A stretch of DNA of 17,337 nt from Asticcacaulis sp. Lineage in GTDB: Bacteria > Pseudomonadota > Alphaproteobacteria > Caulobacterales > Caulobacteraceae. A model generated the notes under the pieces. The model was not told where the DNA came from, did no database searches, and saw nothing but the letters and a program-made list of their open reading frames with translations. The position numbers and the translations under genes were made by a program. Position 1 is the stretch's first letter, and each line of letters begins with the position of its first letter. The stretch lies in assembly GCF_020217185.1 (NCBI RefSeq), contig NZ_JAIWNX010000098.1, forward strand, positions 1 to 17,337. The letters run 5' to 3'. This document shows, one piece after another, positions 1 through 7,672 of the stretch.

Positions 1-751
1 CCTCTGCACGTGGAAACACCGCATTGTCCCAGCCGGTGACCGTGTACAGCGGCACATCAAAGCCATGTGCGCGCAACATCTCCTTCAATCGGGAAATGTG
101 ATCGCGTCCCTGAAGCGGCCCGGTGCGGTTATATTCGTTCTCGATCTGAATGCCGATAACGGGGCCGCCGTCCTTCCACAAAAGCCCCCTCGCCTGTTCG
201 GCCACCTGTTCGAAGAAGGCATCGACATAGCCAAGATAGGTCGGGTCGTTACTGCGCGTCGGGACGGAATCGACCACCCAGTCCGGAATGCCGCCAAAGC
301 GCACTTCCGCATGGGCCCAGGGGCCGGGACGCAGATAGACATAGAGGCCGTGTTTCTGCGCCAACTGTATGAATTTACGAAGGTTTCGGTTCCCGCTCCA
401 ATCAAAGCTGCCGGGGCGTTCCTCGTGGTGCTGCCAGATGACATAGGTGGCGACGACGGTGACGCCCGCCGCCTTCATCTTGAGGAGTTGTTCTTCCCAG
501 TATTGTTCCGGAAAACGGGTATAATGAAACTCCCCCATAACCGGCAAAACAGGTTTGCCAGCAAGCGTCAGATAGCGATCATTGACGCTGATGACCTGGC
601 CCGAAGGCGACAGGCCTGTCCCCATCTTCAACAGGCCTTCGCGCGGCGCCGGAGGCGCCATCTGCGCATCGACCCGCACGGTTTCCGCCGAAGCGACACT
701 GCACAGCAGGCTCAGCACCGCGGTCGAGGCGGCCCAAAGATTTCCGTTCAT
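1..751 (-). CDS. Secreted glycoside hydrolase family 35 (beta-galactosidase-like), C-terminus outside the window
   Basis: Reading the minus strand from an ATG at 751 gives 250 codons with no stop before the window edge. Residues 1-22 look like a Sec signal peptide (hydrophobic core AVLSLLCSVA, cleavage after ASA), so the enzyme should be exported. The rest resembles the N-terminal TIM-barrel part of GH35: GEFHYTRFPEQYWEEQLLKM near residue 73, YVIWQHHEE near 103, LRPGPWAHAEV near 140 and IGIQIENEY near 199. In GH35 the second Glu of the ENE motif (here Glu206) is the acid/base; the nucleophile would lie beyond the window. Such enzymes remove terminal beta-galactose from plant or algal glycans; the actual substrate cannot be told. 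A start at 757 is in frame, but the AGGGA ribosome site fits 751 better. It lies 72 bp downstream of hflX, same strand. Family sure; substrate unknown. Confidence 0.88.
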   Translation of the reverse strand, partial: MNGNLWAASTAVLSLLCSVASAETVRVDAQMAPPAPREGLLKMGTGLSPSGQVISVNDRYLTLAGKPVLPVMGEFHYTRFPEQYWEEQLLKMKAAGVTVVATYVIWQHHEERPGSFDWSGNRNLRKFIQLAQKHGLYVYLRPGPWAHAEVRFGGIPDWVVDSVPTRSNDPTYLGYVDAFFEQVAEQARGLLWKDGGPVIGIQIENEYNRTGPLQGRDHISRLKEMLRAHGFDVPLYTVTGWDNAVFPRAE

Positions 752-755
752 TGGC

Positions 756-778
756 ATTTCCCTTTTTGATTGGGAAAT
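756..778 (-). promoter_or_regulatory. Inverted repeat covering the ribosome binding site of the GH35 gene
   Basis: Seven-base arms ATTTCCC (756-762) and GGGAAAT (772-778) match perfectly around a 9-base AT-rich spacer. On the transcript the downstream arm contains the AGGGA ribosome binding site and reaches the first possible start codon. It could be a small hairpin that hides the ribosome site or a short operator; the sequence alone does not decide. Confidence 0.4.
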
Positions 779-823
779 TTGTACGACAATAAGCCGTGCC
801 CGCCAAGCGCTGTATCGAAAAAT

Positions 824-2170
824 CTATGCCCGGCCCGTCATCTGCTCATAGCGGCCCAAGGCCTGATCCGAGAGCTTGACCTTTAGGTGGATATGACCGG
901 TTTCGTCATCAAACCGATCCAGCACGCGGCCCTGAGTGTACAGAAAGGCCAGAAGCTGACCGTCCTGCGGCGCCAGTTCGACGTCGATTTCGGTGCCTGC
1001 CTCATCCACCTTGAGCGCGATGTCGCTGAGGAGTTTTTCAATCCCCTCGCCCGTGATCGCCGACACCATGATCGGCTTGTTCATGGCGCGATCCAGCACG
1101 GCACGGCTGTAGAGGATGTCGCGAGCTTCTTCGTCCAGCAGGTCGATCTTGTTCCATACCTCGATCAGACGCGATTTATCGAGGTCCGGATGGATATGGG
1201 TCAGCACCTGCATCACGTCCTGCGCCTGCGCGTCGCTTTCAGGATTTGACATGTCGCGCACGTGCAGGATCAGATCGGCTTCCAGCACCTCTTCCAGCGT
1301 GGCGCGGAAGGCGGCGACCAGTTCGTGCGGCAGATCGGAGATAAAGCCCACCGTATCGGAAATGATGGCGGCCCGTCCGCCCGGCAGTTTCAGGGTGCGC
1401 AGCGTCGTGTCGAGCGTGGCGAACAGCATGTCCTTGGCCAGCACTTCGGCGCGAGTCAGGTGATTGAACAGGGTCGACTTGCCAGCATTGGTATAGCCGA
1501 CCAGCGCCACAATCGGGTACGGCACCTTCTTGCGCGCGCTGCGGTGCAGGCTGCGGGTGCGGCGCACCTCGTCCAGTTCCCCCTTGAGCAGCTTGATCTT
1601 GTCGGCGATCATACGGCGGTCGAGTTCGATCTGGGTTTCGCCGGGCCCGCCGGTCGTACCGGTGGCGCGCTGACGCTCAAGGTGGGTCCAGGTCCGCACC
1701 AGCCGCGAGCGTTCGTATTCCAGCCGCGCCAGTTCGACCTGAAGCTTGCCCTCGCGTGTGCGGGCGCGACGGCCGAAAATTTCGAGAATAAGGCCGGTGC
1801 GGTCGATGACCTTGCGTTCCCAGGCCTTTTCGAGATTGCGCTGCTGAATCGGCGTCAGGGTGGTGTTGACGATGACGAGATCGGCTTCGACCTCTTCGCA
1901 CAGCGTCACAATCTCCTCGACCTTGCCGGAACCGAAAAGCGTGGCCGGGTTGGGCTTGCGCACCCGCGCCGTCTCTGCGGCGACAATTTCAAGGTCGAGG
2001 GCGATGGCCAGGCCGGCGGCTTCGTCCAGACGTGACTCATCATAGCGCCGCGCCGCGGGCACACCCTGAGGCTGACGCGGCGAAGACGGCGCGTGCGGAG
2101 CGGCCATGTCGGGGTCGATAATGACCGCACGCTGGGTTTCCGGCGTGCGGTTTACAAATTTGGTGCTCAA
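824..2170 (-). CDS. hflX: Ribosome-associated GTPase HflX
   Basis: HflX binds the 50S subunit near the peptidyl-transferase centre, hydrolyses GTP and can split stalled or stress-inactivated ribosomes. Numbered from the TTG at 2170 (448 aa), the HflX N-terminal domain covers roughly residues 15-185 and includes the diagnostic glycine-rich stretch GTTGGPGETQIELDRR near 171. The G domain has GYTNAGKS (P-loop, about 225-232), DTVGF (G3, about 272) and NKID (G4, about 340), followed by a short C-terminal domain. A GTG at 2197 would add nine residues, but it has no usable ribosome site, while AAAGGA lies 4 nt before the TTG; I therefore prefer 2170. It follows hfq on the same strand with about 115 bp between, the classic hfq-hflX pair. 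The mazG gene often found next in relatives is not here. Family is certain; the start is not. Confidence 0.96.
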   Translation of the reverse strand: MSTKFVNRTPETQRAVIIDPDMAAPHAPSSPRQPQGVPAARRYDESRLDEAAGLAIALDLEIVAAETARVRKPNPATLFGSGKVEEIVTLCEEVEADLVIVNTTLTPIQQRNLEKAWERKVIDRTGLILEIFGRRARTREGKLQVELARLEYERSRLVRTWTHLERQRATGTTGGPGETQIELDRRMIADKIKLLKGELDEVRRTRSLHRSARKKVPYPIVALVGYTNAGKSTLFNHLTRAEVLAKDMLFATLDTTLRTLKLPGGRAAIISDTVGFISDLPHELVAAFRATLEEVLEADLILHVRDMSNPESDAQAQDVMQVLTHIHPDLDKSRLIEVWNKIDLLDEEARDILYSRAVLDRAMNKPIMVSAITGEGIEKLLSDIALKVDEAGTEIDVELAPQDGQLLAFLYTQGRVLDRFDDETGHIHLKVKLSDQALGRYEQMTGRA

Positions 2171-2285
2171 AAGAGTCCTTTGGACGACAAGACGCACATC
2201 CCAAAAAGTGTAAACGGTTTTTGGATCAGATGTGCGTCAAAGCGAAAAGATCAAGGCGTGATCCGACCAGTGATCGGAGCGCGAC

Positions 2286-2534
2286 TTAATCGTCCGAGTC
2301 TTCTTCCTGCTCATACAACTGCACCGGCGCAGCAGGCATGATGGTCGAGATCGCGTGCTTATAGACCAGTTGCGACTGACCGTCGCGGCGCAGCAGCACG
2401 CAGAAATTATCAAACCAGCTGACGATGCCCTGAAGCTTGACGCCGTTGATCAGGAAGATGGTGAGAGGCGTTTTGGATTTACGAACGCTGTTGAGGAACG
2501 TGTCCTGCAGGTTTTGTTTCTTTTCGTGGGACAT
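2286..2534 (-). CDS. hfq: RNA chaperone Hfq
   Basis: This 82-residue protein is a standard alphaproteobacterial Hfq. Hfq forms a hexameric ring that binds U-rich small-RNA tails on its proximal face and A-rich mRNA on its distal face, promoting sRNA-mRNA pairing. The Sm1 motif is seen at about residues 15-45 ([20 protein letters not shown], then [15 protein letters not shown]), and the Sm2 motif YKHAISTI at about 58-65, including the YKHA signature of the proximal RNA pocket. The tail is short and acidic (YEQEEDSDD), as usual in this class. The ATG at 2534 has an AAGGG site upstream. It lies 181 bp downstream of dat and ahead of hflX, all on the minus strand. The upstream gap holds an inverted repeat and probably the promoter. 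Confidence 0.97.
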   Translation of the reverse strand: MSHEKKQNLQDTFLNSVRKSKTPLTIFLINGVKLQGIVSWFDNFCVLLRRDGQSQLVYKHAISTIMPAAPVQLYEQEEDSDD

Positions 2535-2600
2535 TTAGTCGCCCTTCTTGTTAGACATTGCGAGCCCAAAACGGGCTTCACACACAGACATAAGCAAAAG

Positions 2601-2639
2601 TCACGAAATCACAACGCACAGGCGCACATAATTTCGTGA
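2601..2639. repeat. Inverted repeat upstream of hfq
   Basis: Perfect 9-base arms TCACGAAAT (2601-2609) and ATTTCGTGA (2631-2639) are separated by 21 bases, so the half-sites lie 30 bp apart, about three helical turns. It sits 67-105 bp upstream of the hfq start, where a promoter is expected. It may be an operator for an unknown regulator; a hairpin is possible but the long spacer makes it less likely. Confidence 0.4.
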
Positions 2640-2715
2640 AGTATCATAGGCGACAATCGGGGGACAATTCAACCGAACACTACATAACATAATATTTCGG
2701 TGGAATTCCAAACCT

Positions 2716-3588
2716 TTACAGGTCAATACCAGCGGAACGCCGCGCCCGCTGGATATAGGCCTCACGCAGCCGCAGCGACAATTCGCCCGGCACACCATCA
2801 CCGATCAGCGAATCGTCAATCTGCACGATGGGCATAACGAAGGTCGAGGCCGCCGACAGGAAGGCCTCTTTGGCGCGTTTGGCTTCCTCCAGCGTGAAAG
2901 CGCCTTCGGAGACATCCACACCCTCTGCCCGCAGGATGTCGAGCAGGCTGATGCGCGTCACGCCCGGCAGGATATTGGCGCGCAGGCTGCGCGTCTTCAC
3001 CTCGCCCTCTGCGGTGACGATATAGACATTGGCCGACCCGCCTTCGGTCACAAAACCTTCGGCATCAACAAAGATCACATCGGAAGCCCCCACCTCACGT
3101 GCCGCCTGTTTGGCCAGCACATTGGGCAACAGCCCGACCGTTTTGATATCGCAGCGGCCCCAGCGGTTGTCGGAGGCCGAGACCACACGGATGCCCTTGC
3201 GCGCCTTCACTTCGGCCGCCTGACGGTCCACTGGCCTGGCGGTGATAACCAGAGCCGGTTTGACCGGCTCCGTCGGGAAGACGTGGTCGCGCGGGGCCAC
3301 TCCGCGGCTCACCTGAAGATAGACCAGACCCTCACTGATGCGATTGTGACGAATGACCTCGTTCAGCACCACCACCAGAGCGGCGCGCGGCATCGGCATG
3401 GCGATATGCAACTCGCGCAAACTCCGCTCCAGCCGGTTGAGATGCCCCGCCAGATCGGCCAGTTGCCCGCCAAACACCGACCACACCTCATAGACGGCGT
3501 CGGCAAACTGATAGCCGCGATCCTCAATATGCACGGCAGCATCGACATGGCGCACATAGGCACCGTTCACATAGGCAATACGGGACAT
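2716..3588 (-). CDS. dat: D-amino-acid aminotransferase (class IV PLP enzyme)
   Basis: At 290 aa this is a full-length fold-type IV PLP transaminase. Dat interconverts D-alanine and 2-oxoglutarate with pyruvate and D-glutamate, feeding peptidoglycan precursors. The N-terminus has the Dat-like block EDRGYQFADAVYEVWSVFGG (about 22-41). RWGRCDIKTVGLLPNVLAKQAA (about 142-163) carries the expected Schiff-base lysine Lys149, and TEGGSANVYIV (about 181-191) holds the conserved cofactor-contacting Glu182. The DIK-LLPNVLAKQ wording points to Dat rather than branched-chain IlvE, though substrate assignment in class IV is imperfect and 4-amino-4-deoxychorismate lyase is a more distant alternative. It sits between ntrX and hfq, an order common in alphaproteobacteria, but tandem terminators after ntrX suggest its own promoter within 3589-3640. 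Confidence 0.88.
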   Translation of the reverse strand: MSRIAYVNGAYVRHVDAAVHIEDRGYQFADAVYEVWSVFGGQLADLAGHLNRLERSLRELHIAMPMPRAALVVVLNEVIRHNRISEGLVYLQVSRGVAPRDHVFPTEPVKPALVITARPVDRQAAEVKARKGIRVVSASDNRWGRCDIKTVGLLPNVLAKQAAREVGASDVIFVDAEGFVTEGGSANVYIVTAEGEVKTRSLRANILPGVTRISLLDILRAEGVDVSEGAFTLEEAKRAKEAFLSAASTFVMPIVQIDDSLIGDGVPGELSLRLREAYIQRARRSAGIDL

Positions 3589-3631
3589 GGTAATCTCAAT
3601 AAACCGGAACGCCTCAAAGAGACTCAGGCTC

Positions 3632-3667
3632 GCAAAAAGAAAAAAGACTCAAGGGGCCGCAGGCCCC
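3632..3667 (-). terminator. Second of two tandem intrinsic terminators after ntrX
   Basis: On the minus strand GGGGCC-TGC-GGCCCC (3667 to 3653) is followed by TTGAGTC and a T-rich run (TTTTTTCTTTTT). Stem, three-base loop and T tract match a Rho-independent terminator. It is a near copy of the hairpin 36 bp upstream in the transcript. Confidence 0.75.
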
Positions 3668-3668
3668 C

Positions 3669-3706
3669 AAAAAACACAAAAAACTCAAGGGGCCGCAGGC
3701 CCCTTG
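3669..3706 (-). terminator. First of two tandem intrinsic terminators after ntrX
   Basis: On the minus strand a perfect 9-bp stem CAAGGGGCC/GGCCCCTTG with loop TGC (3706 to 3686) is followed by AGTTTTTTGTGTTTTTT. It lies 67 bp beyond the ntrX stop and shares a 21-base block (3683-3703) with the second terminator (3647-3667), so one probably arose by duplication. Confidence 0.82.
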
Positions 3707-3772
3707 ACCCCCTTAACTGTTCAGCCACGAACGTCAAGGCTGAGCACACGGTTAGGGCACGAGCCCCTCGCC

Positions 3773-5176
3773 TTACACCTCTTCGTCCTCAACGCCGCGA
3801 ATATGGGCCAGACCCAGCGACTTCAGCTTGCGGTGCAGGGCCGAGCGCTCCATGCCGATAAAGTTCGCAGTCCGCGAAATATTGCCGCCGAAGCGCACGA
3901 TTTGCGACGACAGATATTCGCGTTCGAACACTTCGCGGGCGTCACGCAGCGGCAGGGCGATGATCCGCTCCGGGCGGATGGCCCCGGCCACGGCCGATTC
4001 CACCACCTCAGCCGGCAACATCTGCGCCGTGATCGGCTCGGAGGGATCGCCGGAGGCCAGGATCAGCAGGCGCTCGATATTGTTGCGCAGTTGGCGGACA
4101 TTGCCCGGCCATTCGTGCACCTGAAGCGTCGCCATAGCATCTTCGGACAGGGTGCGCTTGGGCAGGCCCTGAGCACGCGAAATGCGCTCGATGAAGTAGT
4201 TGACCAGTTCGGCGATATCGCTGCGGCGTTCAGACAGGCCGGGGACGCGCACCGGCACCACATTGAGGCGGTGGAACAGGTCTTCGCGGAAACGCCCGGC
4301 GGCGATTTCCTGCGTCAGATCCTTGGAGGTCGAGGAAATGACGCGCACATCGACCTGCACGTCATTGACGCCGCCAACGCGCACGAAGCGCTGTTCGACC
4401 AGCACCCGCAGGATGCGGCTTTGCGACTCCATCGGCATGTCGGCCACTTCGTCGAGGAACAGGGTGCCGCCGTGCGCGCGCTCAAACACGCCGATCTTGC
4501 GCGGGCGGCCCTCTTCGCCCTCTTCACCGAACAGTTCGACGTCAAGACGCTCCGGTGTTACTCCGGCGGACGAGATAGGCACAAATTCGCAGCGCGCGCG
4601 GGGGCTGGCTTCGTGGATCATGCGCGCCACCAGTTCCTTGCCCGACCCGGCGGGCCCGGAGATCATGATGCGCGAATTGGCCGGCGCGACCTTGGCGATG
4701 GTGGTGCGCAGAAGCTGCGCCGCCGCCGAATTGCCGATTAAGCCATCCGGAACCACGGCCTGACCGCGCAGGCGGCGGTTTTCACGGCGCAAAGACGCCA
4801 GTTCAAGCGCTCTCTGAACCACCATGATCAAGCGCTCGGTTTTAAACGGCTTTTCGATAAAGTCGTAAGCGCCGCGCTTGATGGCCGAGACGGCGGTTTC
4901 GATGGTGCCGTGGCCCGAAATCATGATGGCCGGAATATCCGGGTCCAGTTCGCGGATGACATCGAGCAGTTCCAGCCCGTCCAGCCCGCCGCCCTGCATC
5001 CAGATGTCGAGCACGCACAAGGACGGTTTGCGCGCCTTGATCGCCCGTAACGCCGCGCCAGAGTCGGCGGCCGTTCTGACCGAATAGCCTTCGTCTTCGA
5101 GGATGCCCGCGATCAGTTCGCGGATATCGGCCTCGTCATCGACCACCAGAATATCTACGCCAGATGATACCTTCAT
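3773..5176 (-). CDS. ntrX: Response regulator NtrX (NtrC family)
   Basis: NtrX is the cytoplasmic partner of the kinase NtrY, linked in alphaproteobacteria to nitrogen metabolism, redox and envelope control. Counted from the ATG at 5176 (467 aa), the receiver domain spans about 5-125 with the acidic pair Asp13/Asp14, phospho-acceptor Asp57 (CVLDIW) and Lys109 (EKPF). The AAA+ domain spans about 145-370 with Walker A GPAGSGKE (174-181) and Walker B TLFLDE (238-243). A Fis-type HTH closes the protein (FGGNISRTANFIGMERSALH). The loop between ELFG (214-217) and GVFE (229-232), where sigma-54 activators carry GAFTGA, reads EEGEEGRPRKI, so classical sigma-54 activation is doubtful. The start overlaps the ntrY stop by one base (TGATG); a GTG at 5179 is an alternative. 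Tandem terminators follow. Confidence 0.95.
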   Translation of the reverse strand: MKVSSGVDILVVDDEADIRELIAGILEDEGYSVRTAADSGAALRAIKARKPSLCVLDIWMQGGGLDGLELLDVIRELDPDIPAIMISGHGTIETAVSAIKRGAYDFIEKPFKTERLIMVVQRALELASLRRENRRLRGQAVVPDGLIGNSAAAQLLRTTIAKVAPANSRIMISGPAGSGKELVARMIHEASPRARCEFVPISSAGVTPERLDVELFGEEGEEGRPRKIGVFERAHGGTLFLDEVADMPMESQSRILRVLVEQRFVRVGGVNDVQVDVRVISSTSKDLTQEIAAGRFREDLFHRLNVVPVRVPGLSERRSDIAELVNYFIERISRAQGLPKRTLSEDAMATLQVHEWPGNVRQLRNNIERLLILASGDPSEPITAQMLPAEVVESAVAGAIRPERIIALPLRDAREVFEREYLSSQIVRFGGNISRTANFIGMERSALHRKLKSLGLAHIRGVEDEEV

Positions 5177-7512
5177 CACACCCTCATCAGTCTTGCCCCG
5201 CTATCGGGAGCTTCATTGGTTTGAGCCGGAGCCTGGGTCTTGGGTAACCGCAATATGGCCCGTGCCCCGCTCAGATGGACGGCGTCCGCCAGATAGAATT
5301 CGCCGCCATGATCTTCGAGAATACGCTTGACGATGGCGAGGCCGAGCCCCGTCCCCTTTTCGCGCGTGGTTACATAGGGTTCGGTCAGACGGTCGCGGTC
5401 CTTATCCGGCAAACCGATACCGTCATCCTCGATTTCGATCGTCAGGAACCCGTCGCTCAGGTGCATTTCAACCCGCATCTGACCGCCCTCACCGCCGCCA
5501 TTGGCCATATGGCGTGAGACGATCGCCTCTCCGCCATTTTTGAGCACATTGCCCAGCGCCTGCGACAGAAGGCGACCGTCGCAGACGACTGTGACTTCCG
5601 GCAACGGCTCGACAATGTCGATCTGCACATCCGGCTTGGCCACGCGCTGCGAAAAGACCATCTGGCGCACAAGTTCCGCCGCGTCTTCTTCGGCAAAGTT
5701 CGGGACTGGCATCCGCGCAAAAGCCGAAAACTCATCGACCATACGCCCTATATCGCCCACCTGCCGTACAATCGTGTCGGTCAGGCGATCGAAGGTTTCG
5801 CCATCGGTTTCGATCTGTGAGCGGTATTTGCGCTTCAGACGTTCCGCCGACAACTGGATCGGTGTCAGGGGATTTTTGATCTCATGCGCGATGCGGCGCG
5901 CCACATCCTTCCAGGCGGCGTTGCGCTGGGCGGCCACAAGGCGTGTGATGTCGTCGAAGGTCAGAACCGCGCCGCCCGTATCCAGCGATGAGGCGCGCAC
6001 GCGCACGCGGCGCGTATCGCCCTTGCGCACCAGATCGACCTCGGCTTCCTCGACCTTGTGCGGCGTTACCTTGTCGAGAAGCTCGCAGATTTCCGGGGCC
6101 AGTTCGCGGATATGCTGCCCGAAAGACTCTTCGGTGGGGATCGACAGGAAGTGAGCGGCGTGCCGGTTGATGGCCGAAATCTGCTCGTTTTCGTCGATAC
6201 CGATAATGCCCGCCGAAATTTCCGACAGCACGGTTTCGATGAAGCGGCGGCGTTCCTCAGCTTCTTCATTGGCTGATTTCAGCGCTGCCTGCTGGCTTTG
6301 CAGGTCGCTGGTCATGCGATTGAAGGCGCGGGACAGGACGGCGATGTCTTCGGACTGCTTGTCGGTCATGACGCGCGCATTGAGGTCACCCGACGCCACC
6401 TTGTCCGCCGCCTGCACCAGCCGGGCGACGGGCACGGCGATGGAGTCCGCCGCCGAGGTGCCGACCCAGATGGCGCCGATCAGGACCAGCAGCACGGTCT
6501 CCATATAGGCCAGCGCAAACACGCCCTGCACGCGGACCGAATTGCGGGCGGATTCCCGAAGCGCATCAATGGCTTCCTTGGCACTTTGCACCTTGGGCAC
6601 GATGCCGGGCGTCAGGGTTTTGACCGCATAAAGCTTGGCCCCGTTGTAACCCTGAAGCGGATAGATCATGCGGATCGTGTCCGGTGCCGCAAACAGACCG
6701 CCGCCGATATCGCCTTCATTGGCTGTATCTATGGCCACCTGATTGGGCGCCAGGTAGGGAGGCGCGCCGGGGTTTTCCGCCCGCGCCAGCACCTGCCCGC
6801 TGTCGTCGATAATATAGACCGCCGCCAGTTCCCCGCGGATCGAAATCAGTTCACGCAGGGCCTGCGAAAAGCTGAGGCGCTCCGAAAACATACGGATCAG
6901 TTCCGGGCGTTGCAGGTCGCGCGCAATGTCGGTCAGCGTGTCGCGCGCCGTATTGGTCTGGGTCTCGATAAAGGCCGCCCCGATATCGGCGCTGTTTTCG
7001 ACCGACGATTGCACCCGCGCTGAAAACCACGTTTCCACGCCGCGGTTGACCAGCACACCAAAGAAGAGAGCCACGACGAAGGCCGGCGTCACCGCCGCCA
7101 GAGCGAACAGAGTCACAAAGCGCACATGCAGGCGCGTTCCCGCATCCTTGGCCCGTGATCGCGCCAGTTGCAGCACCCGTCGCAACACGAAGAAGCTCAG
7201 GCCCAGCAGTAGCGCCAGATTCAGACAGACAAGGCTGAACAGAAAGACGCTCGAGGGCCCCAGCGGCCCGGCGCCGGGCGCCGCAATGATGATCCAGATG
7301 ATGAAGGCCGTCATCAGGGCCGACAGGCCATAGGCACTGACCATAGCCAGACGGCCACGGCTGGCATTTTTCAGCCCCCGCGTCATTCGGGCCCACGAAA
7401 GGCCGAAGCGCCGTTTGATACCTGTGTCTTTCAAAACCCGGCTTTCCAGATGCCACAATGGAGCGCAATCCGATAAAGTGGCCACCACTTTATGGATAAA
7501 TTGCGCGTTCAA
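5176..7512 (-). CDS. ntrY: Membrane sensor histidine kinase NtrY
   Basis: This 778-aa kinase autophosphorylates on histidine and passes phosphate to NtrX. Predicted membrane segments lie near residues 57-78, 88-110, 133-155 and 331-352, with a periplasmic-type sensor loop of about 175 residues between the third and fourth. A HAMP linker follows (about 353-405), then a PAS domain (about 425-525), the H-box RIAHEIKNPLTPIQLSAERL with His543, and an ATPase domain with the N-box (NVLKNGGEAI, where NAAEA is more usual), DDGIGLP and GTGLGLAIV. The TTG start at 7512 has GAGG five bases upstream; later starts near residues 43 or 57 would leave the membrane segments intact. It is translationally coupled to ntrX. 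Upstream is dusB, without the expected ntrB-ntrC between. An inverted repeat and a palindrome lie in the 160-bp leader. Confidence 0.95.
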   Translation of the reverse strand: MNAQFIHKVVATLSDCAPLWHLESRVLKDTGIKRRFGLSWARMTRGLKNASRGRLAMVSAYGLSALMTAFIIWIIIAAPGAGPLGPSSVFLFSLVCLNLALLLGLSFFVLRRVLQLARSRAKDAGTRLHVRFVTLFALAAVTPAFVVALFFGVLVNRGVETWFSARVQSSVENSADIGAAFIETQTNTARDTLTDIARDLQRPELIRMFSERLSFSQALRELISIRGELAAVYIIDDSGQVLARAENPGAPPYLAPNQVAIDTANEGDIGGGLFAAPDTIRMIYPLQGYNGAKLYAVKTLTPGIVPKVQSAKEAIDALRESARNSVRVQGVFALAYMETVLLVLIGAIWVGTSAADSIAVPVARLVQAADKVASGDLNARVMTDKQSEDIAVLSRAFNRMTSDLQSQQAALKSANEEAEERRRFIETVLSEISAGIIGIDENEQISAINRHAAHFLSIPTEESFGQHIRELAPEICELLDKVTPHKVEEAEVDLVRKGDTRRVRVRASSLDTGGAVLTFDDITRLVAAQRNAAWKDVARRIAHEIKNPLTPIQLSAERLKRKYRSQIETDGETFDRLTDTIVRQVGDIGRMVDEFSAFARMPVPNFAEEDAAELVRQMVFSQRVAKPDVQIDIVEPLPEVTVVCDGRLLSQALGNVLKNGGEAIVSRHMANGGGEGGQMRVEMHLSDGFLTIEIEDDGIGLPDKDRDRLTEPYVTTREKGTGLGLAIVKRILEDHGGEFYLADAVHLSGARAILRLPKTQAPAQTNEAPDSGARLMRV

Positions 7513-7517
7513 ACAAA

Positions 7518-7563
7518 CCTCAGAGCGTGCTGAGTTTGTGTGCTAACGCAGTACGCTCTGAGG
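7518..7563 (-). repeat. 11-bp inverted repeat just upstream of ntrY
   Basis: Arms CCTCAGAGCGT (7518-7528) and ACGCTCTGAGG (7553-7563) are perfect complements around a 24-base spacer. On the minus strand the structure ends six bases before the ntrY TTG and its second arm includes the GAGG ribosome site. It could be a leader hairpin controlling translation, an operator, or a poorly T-tailed terminator for dusB. Confidence 0.5.
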
Positions 7564-7594
7564 GTGGCATTTGTGCACTACTGTGTCCAAATAT

Positions 7595-7608
7595 CAACAT
7601 CTATGTTG
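7595..7608. promoter_or_regulatory. Short palindrome in the dusB-ntrY gap
   Basis: CAACATCTATGTTG is a 14-base dyad with 6-base arms and a 2-base centre, 83 bp upstream of the ntrY start. It has the size of a dimeric-repressor operator. No binding protein is suggested by the sequence. Confidence 0.3.
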
Positions 7609-7672
7609 CAGGAATGCGGCGAATTTGCCGACACGCGATCACGAAATGTTTTCGGATTCCCCTAAACGGGTA

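Noticed and set aside
65..769. Long plus-strand open frame of 234 codons
   Set aside because: It lies antisense to the GH35 gene, shows no family pattern, and the minus-strand reading has a signal peptide and GH35 motifs.
1262..2035. Plus-strand open frame of 257 codons
   Set aside because: It is the antisense shadow of hflX; the sequence is low in conserved motifs and rich in Gln/Arg/Gly as expected for a GC-rich shadow frame.
2701..2710. Palindrome TGGAATTCCA just after dat as a terminator
   Set aside because: The stem has no loop and no T tract follows on the minus strand, so it is not a convincing terminator.
3647..3703. Possible CRISPR-like or REP repeat pair
   Set aside because: Only two copies, 36 bp apart, each a GC hairpin followed by T runs; tandem terminators explain them fully.
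3587..4741. Plus-strand open frame of 384 codons
   Set aside because: It runs antisense to ntrX and through the terminator region; no recognisable domain.
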